Shown: positions 33,742-47,100 of the stretch, in pieces
Layout: every line of letters starts with the position of its first letter
How positions within the stretch are numbered: position 1 is the first letter of the stretch
Assembly: GCF_000004825.1 (NCBI RefSeq)
Contig: NW_008805065.1
Coordinates: 682,001 to 746,000, forward strand
Direction of reading: 5' to 3'
Source: Heterostelium album PN500
Taxonomy: Eukaryota > Evosea > Eumycetozoa > Acytosteliales > Acytosteliaceae
DNA length: 64,000 nucleotides
Notes under the pieces: model-generated
Seen by the model: only the letters and a program-made list of their open reading frames with translations
Database searches by the model: none
Told to the model about the DNA's origin: nothing
Made by a program: the position numbers and the translations under genes

Positions 33742-34713
33742 GAGTAGTTCTTTCTCTACTAATTATATTATATTATATTATTTAATTGTTTTTATATTAA
33801 AATGAAAAATGAAAAAAAATACAAGAATAAGTAATAGAAAGAGATATAAAGAAATAAAGTCTACAAAAATTGTATAGAATATATGATGATTATAATCATT
33901 ATCATGTTTGTTATTTTTATTAATTGGAATCTCCAAAATTAGATTATTTTTACAAGTTCATGTGAAATTGATTGGGTTTCACCAAAAATATAAAACTATT
34001 TATTTTTATTTTATTTTTTTGATACCACCTCTATTAATCAGACCCTTTTAATAGTATTTATTTTCAAGAAAAGATTTATTTATCAGATCAATTTTGGTCT
34101 TTAAATATTGTTGATGACAGAATTAGATCTATATATTTGAATTATTTTTTTACTTTTTTTAAAAAACAACCGGTTGTAAATCAATTTTAGGATTGGTCAT
34201 CATTCTTTCTTTCTTGGTTCTTTCATTGTTGTTAAATAAACTAAATATACTTTATCTTTCTTATTGGTTTATTATTCTTAAATAGAGTGTATATAAGAGT
34301 TTGATTCCTCGATTATTAAACTGATTAAAAGCCAATACTGAAAATAGTGGTATAGTGTTAACTTAAAACCGATCAGGATCATTTTAATTGGTAGCAATGA
34401 CACCAATTAAATCAGCTTCTTGGGCAATAAGATCTGGCTATGATCAAAAGATCATTGGAAATTTTTTTTTTTACTATCGAGGTTCTTAATCAACTTCTTC
34501 AACTCACTACACAAAAATTTATAACTTTTTTGTATTAGTATTCTATTAATATGTCTTATTTTTTTAAGAATTGAAAAAAGTGAATTTAACAATGGCTTTA
34601 TCTTGTATATAATCTAATCTAATATGCTATTTCAGAGTAAAACAAGTTCACCAAAGTAAAGTAAGTTTTTATAATATTTTTATATACAAAAATAGGTTTA
34701 TAATATTGACATA
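33742..34713. other. Intergenic region
   Basis: About 970 bp, A/T-rich, with several small TGATC...GATCA hairpins near 34430. No coding exon seen. Confidence 0.5.
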
Positions 34714-35800
34714 TCATTGGGCACAAAACATATTTGAATTGAATGATTGAACCATTTGTTGATTGGATGGTATTGTGTTACTGGTAGTTTGAAGAGTTTC
34801 GAGATCGATTGCGATCACATTTACTTCAGATTTCTGATTGGTCATCAACGCCAAAATATAACCGGCTTCGTCATATACAAACTGGCAATTTCCATTTCCA
34901 GTGTCAGAGTAATTAAACTGGAAGATACTATCAATGGATTTCGAGTTAAAGTTGGCAATACCAACTTCAATGTAGGAGTTTTGAATGATACAGACATACA
35001 ACTTTGATTGGTAAACGAAAATTTGTTGAACGATATCCTCTAAATTATATGCGATTTCGACATACTTTGTTGTCTGACTGGCAAGCGAGTACTGAGCGAA
35101 TGTCAAAGAACTATGCTTGCCAACTTGATTACCGTAAATATAATAGATTTGAGTAGAGCTATCGTAAGCTCCATAAGCATAATCCTGGCAAGATGTTTGG
35201 TCAAAAGCAGTATGATTCCTATAAAAAAGATTGTAAGTTGGTGAAAAACAAAGGTGTATTTAACTGGATTAGTTTTAAACTTACACAGTTTTTTCATTGA
35301 CATTGAATATGGCTAAACTTGGGTAAACACTATTGCTACATATTGAAGCGAAAGCAAGTCCACTGGAAGAATCGAAAGAATTAAACTGAAAATCAAATTG
35401 AATGTTTGTAAAGAATTGTGCCTTGGTAGTCATTAAACCAGACTTGAAAAAAAAACGTAATATATATTTTAATAAATAATTAATGAAATAAAAAAACTAA
35501 TCAATAAAGATTACTTACAACTCCATTATAGATTGATAAATTATAATGTTTATCTTGAGTGTCATATCCATCAGTCAATACAATGTAGTCATCTCCTATA
35601 CATTGTAAAAGACTGTTTATAAAATAGCTATTGGTATAATCAGGACGATTTTGTAAAATTACACCATTAGTCAAGTTCTGTTCGATGAAACCACCCTGGA
35701 GAGTGAAAGTGGCTAGTGATGTTGGATTGCAATCAACAAAGTTAACAATGGTGACCGTGGTGATTACAATGAATAAAAACAATTTATTTACTAAATACAT
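34714..35800 (-). CDS. Secreted protein of unknown family
   Basis: Three exons, 35800-35519, 35442-35285 and 35218-34714, give 314 residues. It has a signal peptide (MYLVNKLFLFIVITTVTIVNFV) with Cys just after it. The body is beta-rich with repeated short strands (DDYIVLTDGYD, QVGKHSSLTFAQYSL, KLYVCIIQNSYIEVGIANF, GYILALMTN, VNVIAIDLETLQTT), consistent with a beta-propeller-like or YVTN-like fold. It has few Cys and no membrane span. Exons 1 and 3 alone look unrelated; frame and phase (0, then 2) join them cleanly. I do not recognise a domain with confidence. Confidence 0.7.
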
Positions 35801-36488
35801 TTTTTTTTTTTGAGGAAAAGTTGATAACTAAACACTTTAGATGAATCAAGAAAACTATTGTTTACTGTTGTCTTGTTTTAAAATATCTTAAATATTTATT
35901 AAAAAAAAAATAAAAAATGAAAAAAAAAAACAATAAAACGTTGATGAAAAAGACAAAACACCCGATGAACATGATTGTAACCTGCATTTTGACATCTTCC
36001 CTCATTTGGAATTTGATTCATTAAAAAAACCAAAAAAAAGATATTTTGTTTTTTATGTCTTTGCAAGAAAATCCGGATTCAGATAAATTCCAAAATTTTT
36101 TTATTTTATTTCATATGAGAGTTTGAACAACAATTCAATATTAATATTAGGATAATTTTAATTGGGGAAAGAATTGGATTTACAATCTTTCAATCAAATG
36201 GCAAGAGATTTTGATTTATTTTGATAGACTTCACACACAGGCGGACAAAATAATGAATATGTTTTGTTTAATAAAATCTCAAGCTTTGTTAGAATAACTT
36301 TTTTGTGAATCGTTTATAACTATTGATTATCTCCCTAAAGTCTTTTTTAAAAGACGAGTACCACGTGGTTGAGGGATTTGAGGATGATGATCATCCATAG
36401 TTGTTGGTACAAAGTATCTGTAGATGAGTATAAATATCAAATGAATTCATTACTGGTAAATAATCAGAATATTAATTATAAAAAAAAA
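35801..36488. promoter_or_regulatory. Divergent intergenic region of secreted protein and lipase
   Basis: About 690 bp between two divergent secreted-protein genes, presumably with both promoters. A/T-rich with A runs near 35900. No exon seen. Confidence 0.4.
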
Positions 36489-37641
36489 ATGTTAAAAATA
36501 ATTATTTGTTTATTTTTTATTATGCAATTGGGCAGTCACTTCAAAGTATCTGCCCAAACACCACTTACCAATGCTCAATGGACTCTTGCCTATAACTCTT
36601 TGGTTATGAGTTATGCCTCCTATTGTTCCTTAGACCAAATTAATTCATGGGGATGTCCAACTGGTATCTGTCAAAGCAGTGTAACTGGTGGATTTTTCAA
36701 CACTGGAAATTTCCATGTCGCTAGTGCCAATCTCTCAGAAGTAATTATTGAGGAGAGCCCTATCCCAGGACTACCAGATAGCATTTTTACTGATGTTGTC
36801 CATTATGTTGCTATTCAAGGAAGTCAACGTATGTTTAAATAGTTTATTAATTGTTGTTTTGAATATTAAAACATACCTCTAAAAAATTACTTTTATTATA
36901 AATTACTATTATTATTAGATTTCCTTGTATTTAGAGGATCTAACAATACTGAGAACTGGGCAGAAGACTTTTTCGTCACTCACTCTACATATATTTACCC
37001 AGACGGTACCGATTCTCCATACAAAGTAGAGTCTGGATTTAACTTTGTTTGGAACAATCTCAAAGACGATGTAGTTTCTCAACTTACCAGAGCTGGTTGC
37101 ATTGGAAATTGCGACCTTGTTATTACTGGTCATAGTTTGGGTGGTGCAATCTCAAGTAAGTATTATATCTTTCTTTTTTATAATTAAATACAACGATATA
37201 CTGATATTATAATTAGCTCTTGCTGCATTCTATTTGAGTCAACTCAATCCAGGATGGACCATTTCTGTTAGAACATTCGGATCACCTCGTGTTGGAGATG
37301 CCGCTTTCGCCACAGCTTACAACAATGAAGTCATTAATACCTTTAGATTTGTCAACTATCAAGATTCAATCCCACATCTTCCATTCGAGTGGGGTACTGA
37401 CTACATCCATGTAAACACTGAGATCTGGATCTCGACCAACCAAACTGGTACTCCATTCAGCATTCCACCACCAGCAGCAGTCTATTGTCCAACAACTGAA
37501 GATCCAAGCTGCAGTGACAGTGTTCATATTAATATTTGGTCAATTCTAAACATGAATGAATTCCTCTACTTCCACAGAAGATACTTTGGTAACGACTTGG
37601 AAACTTTCTGTACCGGATGGACACCAGCTATTACCATTTAA
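36489..37641 (+). CDS. Secreted class 3 lipase
   Basis: Three exons, 36489-36828, 36919-37155 and 37217-37641, give 333 residues. A signal peptide (MLKIIICLFFIMQLGSHFKVSA) is followed by a fungal-type lipase 3 domain: HFLVFRGSNNTENWAEDF, then the nucleophile elbow LVITGHSLGGAIS, then TLAAFYL. The catalytic Ser is in GHSLGG, an Asp candidate in VNYQDSIPHLP and a His near the end in DSVHINIW or FLYFHRRYF. The lid and oxyanion Arg (FRGS) are present. Such enzymes hydrolyse triacylglycerols or phospholipids outside the cell or in lysosomes. The start is placed at the ATG before the signal peptide; upstream in-frame codons do not extend it sensibly. Confidence 0.9.
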
Positions 37642-38613
37642 AATAAATATTAAATAATAATAAACCACATTAGAATTTTGATTTTGTTCTAATCCTTCCC
37701 AACCATTAGTGCATTATATTTAATCAAATATTATACTATAGCTTCCAAATAATATCGAGTAATAAATCTAAGAGACAATGACTGACTATTCATAATATCC
37801 TCGTTAAAAAAAATAACCTTTTCTTCTACTTTCTGTCAACATTATCGATTGTTGGTTGTTTTGTTATTCGTTCTTGTTTTTTTTTAAATTAAAATCAATT
37901 TTTAAACAACAAGGTTGTTTTCGTAATGTTCTAAATCACTGAATAGTTATTAAGTAGTTGTTATTGTTGTTGTTGTTGTTGTTGTTGTAACTCTATAGAT
38001 TACTTGTACATAACCTATGATCGAATGCTATTTGTTGTTGACTTTCTTTTTTTTTTTTTTTTTTATTCTTTATTATGCTTAAGTTGTAATGTTGAATAAG
38101 TAAAATAAATGATTTTACGATCAGCTTTAACTTTTAAAACTCAATATTTGAATTATTTACATTTTAAATCAAATAAAACAATTATTTCCTTTTAGATCTA
38201 AATCTTGAAAAAGACAAAGATTTTTTTTTCATTTTTTTGATTTTTTTTTTTTTTTTTTTTGGCAACTGATTAAAAACAAATTTTTTTAACATCATATTGG
38301 CACCACTTTAGTTTAATAAAAAAAAAACAGGTTATATATTCAAAAAAAAAAACAAAATAAATAAAAAAGATTTAAAAAATAAAATAACATTTTAGATTTA
38401 ATTATATTATATATTGTGATATCAAATAAATAAATAAATTATTTCAAAGATAGCTATAATTTAATATTAATAATAGTTTAGTAGCTAGTGTTGGTTCATT
38501 TCAATTCAATTCAATTCAATTTAATTCATTGACAGTCAGTTTCGTTTAGTTTAGATTAGTTTCGTTTAGTTTAGTTTTTTAAATAACAATAAATAGTTAG
38601 TTAGATAAGTATT
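37642..38613. other. Intergenic region
   Basis: About 970 bp, A/T-rich, with a GTT repeat at about 37964-37987 and long T runs near 38050 and 38250. It contains the promoter of the ArfGAP gene. No exon seen. Confidence 0.5.
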
Positions 38614-40688
38614 ATGAGCAGACCAGCAGATAAGAATGAGAAGGTCATTCGTGATCTCTTAAAGTTACCAGAGAATATGAAATGTATGGATTGTCCAATC
38701 AAAGGTCCTGTCTATGCATGTTTAGATCTCGCAACTTTTGTTTGTCAATCATGTAGTGGTATTCAGTAAGTTTCATTGTTTTTAATTATTAATATTAAAG
38801 TAATTTACAAAATAAAAACTAACAAAACTATTATTATTATTAATTAGTTCAAACATGGGTAGAAGAGTTAAATCAGTATCGATGGGATCATTCAAACCAG
38901 AGGAAATTCAAAAGTTGCAAAACGGTGGAAATAAGGCTGCTCGTGCCTATTGGTTGGCTCGTTGGAGACCCGACGACTATCCAGAACCAGAGGAAGGTGA
39001 TTCCCAACGTATCAGAAAGTTCATCGAGTTGAAATATAACAATAAACAATGGGTCGATAATAACTCTGGTGGTGGTGGTGGCGGTGGTATCTCACAACCA
39101 AAGATTGAACCACTCTCCAATATTCTCGGACCTGACATTCCACCTATCCGTGTTGCACACGATAGAAATTCACAACAATTCCAACAACAAGATTTATTCA
39201 ATAATAATAATAATAATAATCAGAATATAAATAGTAATAATAATAATAATCAACAACAACAACAATATCAACAACAACAACAACAACAACCACAATCAAT
39301 TCAACATACACAAGTTTATAATAATAATCAGAATAATCAGAATAATAGTGTAACATCACCTAATCTTTGGACCGATAAACCAGGTAGCTCCAACGGACAG
39401 AAATCATCTGCGACATCGCTGTTGGATCTCAATGATATATTCTCTTCACCAGCTACCACTCCACAGGTACAGTCTTACAATAATCCGAGCAATCAATGGG
39501 CTACCACCAATAGTAATCCAATGATGGGAATGGGTAGCAATAACATGAACAGTAATAATAGTAGTAATAATAATATCAATGGTGGTGGTGGTGGTGGTCT
39601 TTGGGATAATAACCAATGGCCAACTCAAGCTAAACCTGCAGCTCAACAACCACCAGCATTCAATCATCAGAATTCATTCAACCAATTCCCACAACAACAA
39701 CAACAACAACAACAGCAATACAATCAACAACCACAACAACAGTTTAATCAATTCCAACAACCATTCAATCAATCACCACCATTCACTTCTCAAAATTCAT
39801 TCAATCAATTCCCACAACAACAACAACAACAACAATACAATCAACAGCAACAATTCAATCAATTCCAACAACCACAACAATTTAACCAACAACCAAACCA
39901 AATGCAACCAAGTATGGGACTTGACTACTGGAATCCCAATGCAAACAACAATGCTGCTTTTTCACAACCAATACAACCACAGGGTGCTCAAAGTCAAAAC
40001 CAAAACAATCCATTCTCACCACAACCTGAAAAGAAAGATTACTCTGGTAAGTATTAAATATTAATAATAATAGTAATAGTAATAATAATACTAATAACAT
40101 CTTTGTTTATTTACTTTTAATCTTTTTAAATTTATAGCTTTTGCTAATTTGTCACCATTTGCTAATGTAAATTCAAACTCATCAACTCCAAATGCATTTG
40201 CCAATCAATCGCCAACAGGCTCGTTCAAGGCAAACAATAACAGTAACATCTCTAGTCAAGGTGGTAACAAGGTGAACCCATTCGAATCTACATTTAATGT
40301 GAATCCATCGATGCCTCTAAGCAGTCACGGCAATAAGACCTCGTCAAATCCTTTTGCAAATGGCGGTGCTGCACTTCCTGCAACTACAAGCTCAGGAACA
40401 TTACTTGGAAACAACCAAAACAACCCATTCAATAACCAAAACGACTTTTTTGGCAATAATAATAATATGCCAGCCACAATAAACTCACAGGGTGCTGGTG
40501 GCGTTCCCCCGAGAGCTGCAAGTGGTGGTGGTGCCAACAACCAGTTTAGCCAATTTAATCAATTTTCTAATCAACAACCTACTAAACAGCAATCTTTCAA
40601 CAACAATCAACAGTCATCTCCATTCGGCGATTTCAACAACCCACAACCCGCAACTACCAATTCACAAAATTCATTTTCTTTCTTCTAA
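38614..40688 (+). CDS. AGFG/Hrb-like ArfGAP-domain protein
   Basis: Three exons, 38614-38765, 38848-40046 and 40138-40688, give 633 residues. The ArfGAP zinc finger at about 20-125 has the four Cys (CMDC, 16 residues, CQSC) and RVKSVSM, FKPEEIQKLQNGGNKAARAYW, FIELKYNNKQWV, closest to animal AGFG1. The remainder is Asn/Gln/Pro-rich with at least four NPF tripeptides (NPFESTF, NPFANGG, NPFNNQND, NPFSPQP), ligands for EH domains of Eps15-like endocytic proteins. This indicates a clathrin-endocytosis adaptor role as for AGFG1. Oddly, the residue usually serving as the arginine finger (CSGIHR) is Ser here (CSGIHSNMG), so GAP activity is doubtful. Confidence 0.88.
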
Positions 40689-41862
40689 GTTACAATGTAA
40701 CATAACATAAAATAAGATCCAACAACACAACATAATGGTATATAGAGATGCAAGAAATCTAAAAAACAAAAACAAAAAAAAACAAATCTAAAAAAAACAA
40801 AAACAAAAAATAAATAAAACATCCAATTAAAAAATTATAAATCAATTAAAATCTCACCTTTATTTTATTCATTTTGTTGTTGATTCATCTTACCATTACA
40901 TGACACTATTGTCAAACACTCAAATCCCATCCCAGTCAGAAATTTTCTGAGTGTAGTGCAAATAACTATCGGAAATGAAAAGTTTGGTGGAAAAAAATAA
41001 ATAATTCGATCGTAAATGAAGAGATATTTATTGGTTTATTAGAGACCAGGTGTCAATTGTTTGATAGTTTTGAACCTCAGCAAATTTGTTTAAGATCCGT
41101 AAAATATCAACTTTGAAAATAAAATTTTTTAATTTTTATTGGTTTTTTATAATTTAAATATTTGCAGGACAACCCACCTTTAGTAATCAACCGCATTATT
41201 TGTTGCGAAAAACAAAATATCAAGTTGTGGTTTTGCAAAAAAGAAAAGAAATCATCTTAATTGTAAAACGTGTTTGTTTTTTTTGATTTTTTTTGATTCG
41301 AAAAATCTTTTTGCGAATCTACAGTACCCTGATCACCTATAACACCTTAAAATTAATTGAAAATCTGATTTAGCAATTTTTTTTTGGTTTTTTTTTATTT
41401 TTTTTTACACCATTTGACCAAATCAATTATTACACAAAGTCTTGTGCTAGAGGGTTAGAGGAATCAGGAATAATATTCTGTGGTGGTTAGCGCGTGTTGG
41501 CTATCTCTTAATAAAACCAACCACTAGGAAACCATAGTTTTTATTGAAATAAGAGACTTTTAGGAATAAAGCACAAAAACTCTTATTTTTGATCATTTGA
41601 ATATTGTTATTGTTGATGGTAGGCTGGAGACAGGGTCAGTTTTTATGGAGATGGAACCGATATTTTTCTTTTAGGAAACTTTGAGAATAAATATCAACAA
41701 CAGTGTTTTGTTGATTAATCTAATATTTTAAATTCTACAGGGTTTTAATAATTATTTTATTTTATTTGTAAATAATTTAATTATTTATTTGTAAATAGAG
41801 TATTTGTTTATTTATTTTTCAACTTTTTCTATTTGTATAAATATCTATTTATTTTTTTTATA
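40689..41862. other. Intergenic region
   Basis: About 1.17 kb, A/T-rich with T runs. A patch at about 41450-41530 is richer in G and contains GTGGTTAGCGCG, which looks like a tRNA A box, but no complete tRNA can be folded. No exon seen. Confidence 0.45.
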
Positions 41863-43944
41863 ATGTTGTCGACAATTTTCAAAATAATTTACTTTTTATT
41901 ATTATCAGTATGTTTATTTAATATTGTATTTGCTCAAGATCAATATCCTGTTGATCAAAAAGCTAGATGTGAACCATACGTCGGAGATCCTCCATCAAAA
42001 AAACTATGTGATGGTAAAATTGTAAATCCAAGTAAGTAATATGAAAATAAATATTTTCGGAAATCAAAAATTAATCAAATAAAATTAGAATCTATTTATG
42101 TTGCAGGTGATCAAACTCAAGAAGATTTACAGAAGAGTGTCGAATTTTTGTTTGGATTTTTATCAACATCAGGTTCAGATGAATGTAAACAATCTGTAAA
42201 TACTACTGTTGGGATTTGTGCAATGGTAAGAGAGATATGTCATTTTATGAATTTTCATTGATATTAACTTTTTTAAAAATAGTATTTAAGAGAATGTGAA
42301 TATGTAACATTGTCAACAAATCAAAAAATAGCTGTCCCAGTTAGACCATGTAAACATTCTTGTACAGAGATGTTTAATTTCTGTCAGATTACACCAAATC
42401 CACTTTTAAATTGTGATTTACAAGAGAATCCTCCAGTTGGAAAAATATTTGTTGAACAATATAGTTCATATAACCTCTCTTCCGTGGATAAATCAGCAAG
42501 CTCAAATTTCACTGTCCAGTGCGAAGATGTCAGTCAAGCCGTGGCTTTTTTGAACTTAACCAATTCGAATCAGACTGAAAACTTTTCAAATTGCTTGGCA
42601 CCACTTGTACCTTACAATACCTCGGATCGTGCCTTTGCAGAAGCTAACGGTGTCCAATACACAAGTAACGTATCCATCTGTGCCGTTACATGTCCTGCCC
42701 CAATTTTTACTCGAGAAACTTGGAAGAGAATCTATGCAATGAATGATACTTTAACCTATCTTTCATTTGCTTCCTCGATTTTCTTGGTGATTACCTACGG
42801 TTTCTTGAATCCAAAGAAGTCCAGATATGACCGTATCAATCTTTGTTTTATTGCTGCCGTCTGTATGATTTGTGTTTCTGGTCTTATTGTTTCTTTCAAT
42901 GGAACCGAGAAGACATTGTGTCCTACCAGTTATAGATTTTCAGTATTCACCGATGCCCCATGTACAGCATCAGCTTTCATTCTTCATATTTTTGCTATCT
43001 ATGCAGTTTTATACTGGGCAATTATGGCTTTTGAAATCTGGTGGGGAATTAAAAAAGGTAAATAAGGAAAATATTGTTAAAAGAAAGTTGACATGTTTTT
43101 AACTGTTTTTTTATTATAAAGTTGGTGGTTTTAGAAAAGATCTATTTTGGTATTATGCTGCCGGAACATCTGTTATTGCTTGGATATTTCCTTTAATTGC
43201 CATTGGTAAAAAGCAATATCACTCTGGACTTGCCAATGTGTTTTGTTGGATAGATTCTGGAAAATATCAGGTTGCTTTGTTTTGGGTACCACTTGGTGTA
43301 ATCTTGCTGGTAGGAGCTACTTTTATGTTCTTATTGATGCATGAAATTTATAAAGTAAATAGAAAAATAATACCCATTTAATCGTAAAATATTAACTTGT
43401 ATGATTATAGATTGTATCAGCATCATCAGGTTCAAAAGGAAAGAATGCAAAAATTGAAATATTGAAAGTAGAAGCTAAACCAATCATTGGTGTAATTTTA
43501 TACTTTTCACTGTTTCTTTATTTGTTTATCTATACAAGATACGTTCAAGATAATTACAAACGATTCATTGCTGGAATTCCTGAATGGTTCAATTGTGTTG
43601 TTCAGGCACAGGGTGGAAAAGGTGATCCATACAGTTGTATAGTTAAAGGACCGAATCCAGCCGGTGTGGGATATTTCATTTTCTGTGTAAGAGTGTTTGC
43701 TTTGGTTTGTTTCCTTTTGAACGGTATTTCTAGTAGATCCTTAAAGATTTGGAGAGAATCCTTTGTATTCAACAACAGATTAGTCAAACAGTTGAGATCA
43801 TTCACAAGCAAGATGACTTCTTCCACCGTGTCACAAAGTACAAATAACAGTAATACAACTTTCCCATCTGCTCCCTCTCAATATGATTCTCGTAATTCAT
43901 TGGATACTCCATACTCCATAGAACTCAGAGAGGAAGAAAGTTAA
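41863..43944 (+). CDS. Frizzled/smoothened-like G-protein-coupled receptor
   Basis: Five exons: 41863-42031, 42107-42225, 42283-43057, 43122-43354 and 43411-43944 (609 residues). A signal peptide (MLSTIFKIIYFLLLSVCLF) leads to a Cys-rich frizzled domain (CEPYVG, CKQSVNTTVGICAMYLRECEY, PCKHSCTEMFNFCQI). A linker with N-glycosylation sequons follows, then seven membrane spans with frizzled-type features (LTYLSFASSIFLVITYG, INLCFIAAVCMICVSGLIV, AIYAVLYWAIMAFEIWWGI, KTxx-like SLKIWR near the last span). The cytoplasmic tail is Ser/Thr-rich and ends ELREEES. This is the dictyostelid fsl (frizzled/smoothened-like) class with a CRD; ligands are unknown since the group lacks Wnt genes. Splice phases are all consistent. 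Confidence 0.92.
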
Positions 43945-44190
43945 AAGTATAGTTAAGCGAAAAAAAATAACAACAAACTTGGATCCGAAAAAACAATAAT
44001 AATATTAAAACAAACAAATAGTTTACTCTCCAATTTATTTATTATCATTTATTATTTATATCAAATCAATAAATTAAATCAATTACATGCAAAAAAATAA
44101 TATTCTTATTCATTAATTATTATTTATTATTTTATACATAATTTATTATTTTAATTTAGATTTTATGTTTTCTTTTTTTTTTTTTTTGTT

Positions 44191-47100
44191 TTATTCTTGT
44201 CCTTGTTCTTGTTTTGCTGCTTGTTCTTCGCTTTCGTCACTTGTGGTAGTATAGTCGTCGCTGTCACTTGTTTCGTCGCTCTCGCTGGATGAGGTGTAAT
44301 CTGATGAGGTGGTCTCAGAGCTGTCTGAAGATGAACCAGACTCGTGCTTGTCATCTTGACCATTGCTTTCTTCCTTTGGTGTTGGTTGGTCAGAGACAAC
44401 AACCTCGGCTGGAATTGAAACTGGTGCGGCGACCAATGGAACTACATCCTCGACTTTGGCCAAGGGTGGTGGTAAATCGGTGGCAACTTCAACATTCTCT
44501 ACGACTGGTGCTGGTGATTCAGCCTCAACTGGCTTTGGTTGTTCTTCGACTGGAGCAACTGGCTCTGTTGGTAATGTATCTACAATTTCAACTTTGACTA
44601 CTTCCTCTTGGACAATTTCAGATGGTGCTTCTGGCTCGCTGACTGCGGCGGCAACAACAACTGGTGGTTCCTCAACAACTTCGACTGGTGCCACAACTTC
44701 AACTGGTGCAACAACTTCAACTGGAGCTGGAGCTGGAGCTGGTTGTTCTGGTTCAACTGGAGCTGGAGCTGGAGCTGGAATAATTTCAACTGGAACTTGA
44801 ATGACTTCAGTCTTTGGTTCTTCGACAACTGCAGGTGGTTGAGCAAATACACCGGTTTCACCCAATGGATTGTAAACTGGGGCTACGACAACCTCCTCAG
44901 TGACTACAGTCTTTTCCTCGACAACGGTGACTGGAGCAGACTCGACTGGTGTTGGGTTGGTTTCGGTAGTGGTATTTGAAGTGTTTTCGTGATTGTGATT
45001 TTCAGTGGCGACAACAACGGCAGCTGGCACAACAACGGCAGCGGCGACAACAGCAACTGGTGCGACGACAGCAACTGGTGGGATTTCCTCGCTCTTTGGC
45101 TTGGATTTGATGTCAACGACAGTCGATTGAACCAAACCGTTTGGTGGTTGAACAAAGGTACCCTCAGCATATTGGTCACCATACATCTCACGAATGGCAG
45201 CGTCATATTTGGCCAAGATAATCTTACGCTTCAACTTTTGAGTTGGAGTCAATTCGGCATCTGGTCCTTGATCGGTGAACTCGGTTGGACATATCTTATA
45301 TTTCTTGATGGTCGATACGTTTGGAAGACGCGAGTTGACTTCGTTGATCTTGGATTGGAGATACTCGTTAAAGTGTGGGTCGTTGATGGCATCCTCCAAG
45401 GTGACGGGTGGTGGATGTCCGTATTGTAGACGCTTGAAGAAGTCGACGTTCAACGAGAACAAACAAACCAAGTACTTCTGACGATCTCCTACGACCACAG
45501 CCATGTTGACACCTGGAATCTGACGAAGATAACCCTCCAACAACGATGGTGCAATGTTCTCACCACCGGCAGTGATAATCAACTCCTTCTTACGATCGGT
45601 AATAAATAGATAGCCAGCTTCATCGATGTGGCCAATGTCTCCGGTGTGTACCCAACCGTCGTCGTCGATGGTCTCACGAGTGGCCTCTGGATTCTTATAG
45701 TATCCTGGGAAGCAGTTTGGTCCCTTGACACAGATCTCATTGTCACCCTCGTTTAACTTGATTAGCGAACCTGGAAGAGTACGACCGACCGATCCTGTCT
45801 TGGCCTTTGGATATCCGATGGTTTGTGGACCGGTCAACTCTGACATACCGTAGGCTTCAGTGATGGTGATACCGAGTGAAAGGAAAAAGTCAAGAGTGTC
45901 CTTTGAGATGGGGGCAGCAGTCGATGCCATGAAACGACAGCTCGACAAACCGAGTGTTTTGAGAACCTTTTTGAATACCAATGTACGTGCCAATCCATAT
46001 CCCTTTGGTTTCTTTTCACCATGTTGAATCTTATAACCACCTTCCAAACCCTTGTGTTTGGCCCATCCCACTAATTTCTTTGCAATACCCTTCTTTGTCG
46101 ACATGACCATATTTATCTTTAATTGAATCTTTTCCCAAACTCTTGGTACACCAAAGAACAATGTTGGTTTAACTTCCAATAATGTATCTAATAAAGTTCC
46201 CTAAAAAAAATAAATAATAATAAATTAATAATTTAATATTCACAGAAAGAAAATTAATAATAATAATTACTTGAAGTGCATTCTTATCAGCGAATGAAAT
46301 GGCAAAACCAAAAATAAGTGGTGCATAAAGTGATACGACTTGTTCGGCAATGTGAGACAATGGAAGATAGGAAATCATACGCTCACGATGTCCTGACTTT
46401 GGACTGAGTACCAATGATCCGAGTGTGTGTACTGTCCATGCAACATTACGTTGTGTAATCATACAACCCTTTGGCATACCTGTGTAGAAATAAATGAATT
46501 ATTAATAATTTAGTCTATATTTTCTGGCTATCCATTATTATTATTATTATTGTGAATAGATTAGCTAAGCTTACCTGTTGTACCGGAGGTATAGATAAGT
46601 GTGCAGAGTGTTTCTGGCTTGATGCTCTTGCTGATACGGTCGATCTCAGAGTCTGGAACGGCACGACCCAACTCCATGAATTGCTCCCAGGTGTAGGTAC
46701 CCTCGGGGTGAGTGGCGGCTGGATCCGACGGTTCCATGATAATGTAGGCGCGCACGGTGCTGCTGAGTTTCTCACGGATCGGTGCGTACTTGGCGAGTTG
46801 CTGCTCGTTCTCGACGACGATAAACATCGCTTCGGAATGCTCAGCAAAGTATTCGCACTGTGGAGTGGAGCTGGTTGTGTAGATACCGGTTGGCAAACCA
46901 CCGGCGAATATAGCACCGAGATGTGCCATATGCCACTCTGGTGAGTTGAAACCGATGATGTTGACACCGCTCGTCTCCTTCATGCCGAGCTTGACAAACG
47001 ACTTTGCTGCAGAGTAGACGTCTTCGCGATACTTTGTCCAAGTCCACTTGCGCCACTGACCACCACGCTTCACTTGAAGAGCGAGGTTATGTGGGAATCG

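Noticed and set aside
34420-34460. TGATC-AAAA-GATCA hairpin
   Set aside because: Very short stem; similar chance hairpins occur elsewhere in this A/T-rich DNA.
39579-40064. Poly-Asn/Ser/Ile frame inside the ArfGAP gene
   Set aside because: It is a shifted reading of the CAA/AAC triplet runs of the real frame and has no domain signal.
41450-41530. Possible tRNA (GTGGTTAGCGCG resembles an A box)
   Set aside because: No B box or T arm follows and no acceptor stem can be paired, so no cloverleaf forms.
44363-44979. Long plus-strand open frames opposite the acyl-CoA synthetase tail
   Set aside because: They are mirror frames of the repetitive GCT/GTT-rich tail. Their Ser/Thr/Gly or Trp/Asn repeats are composition artefacts.
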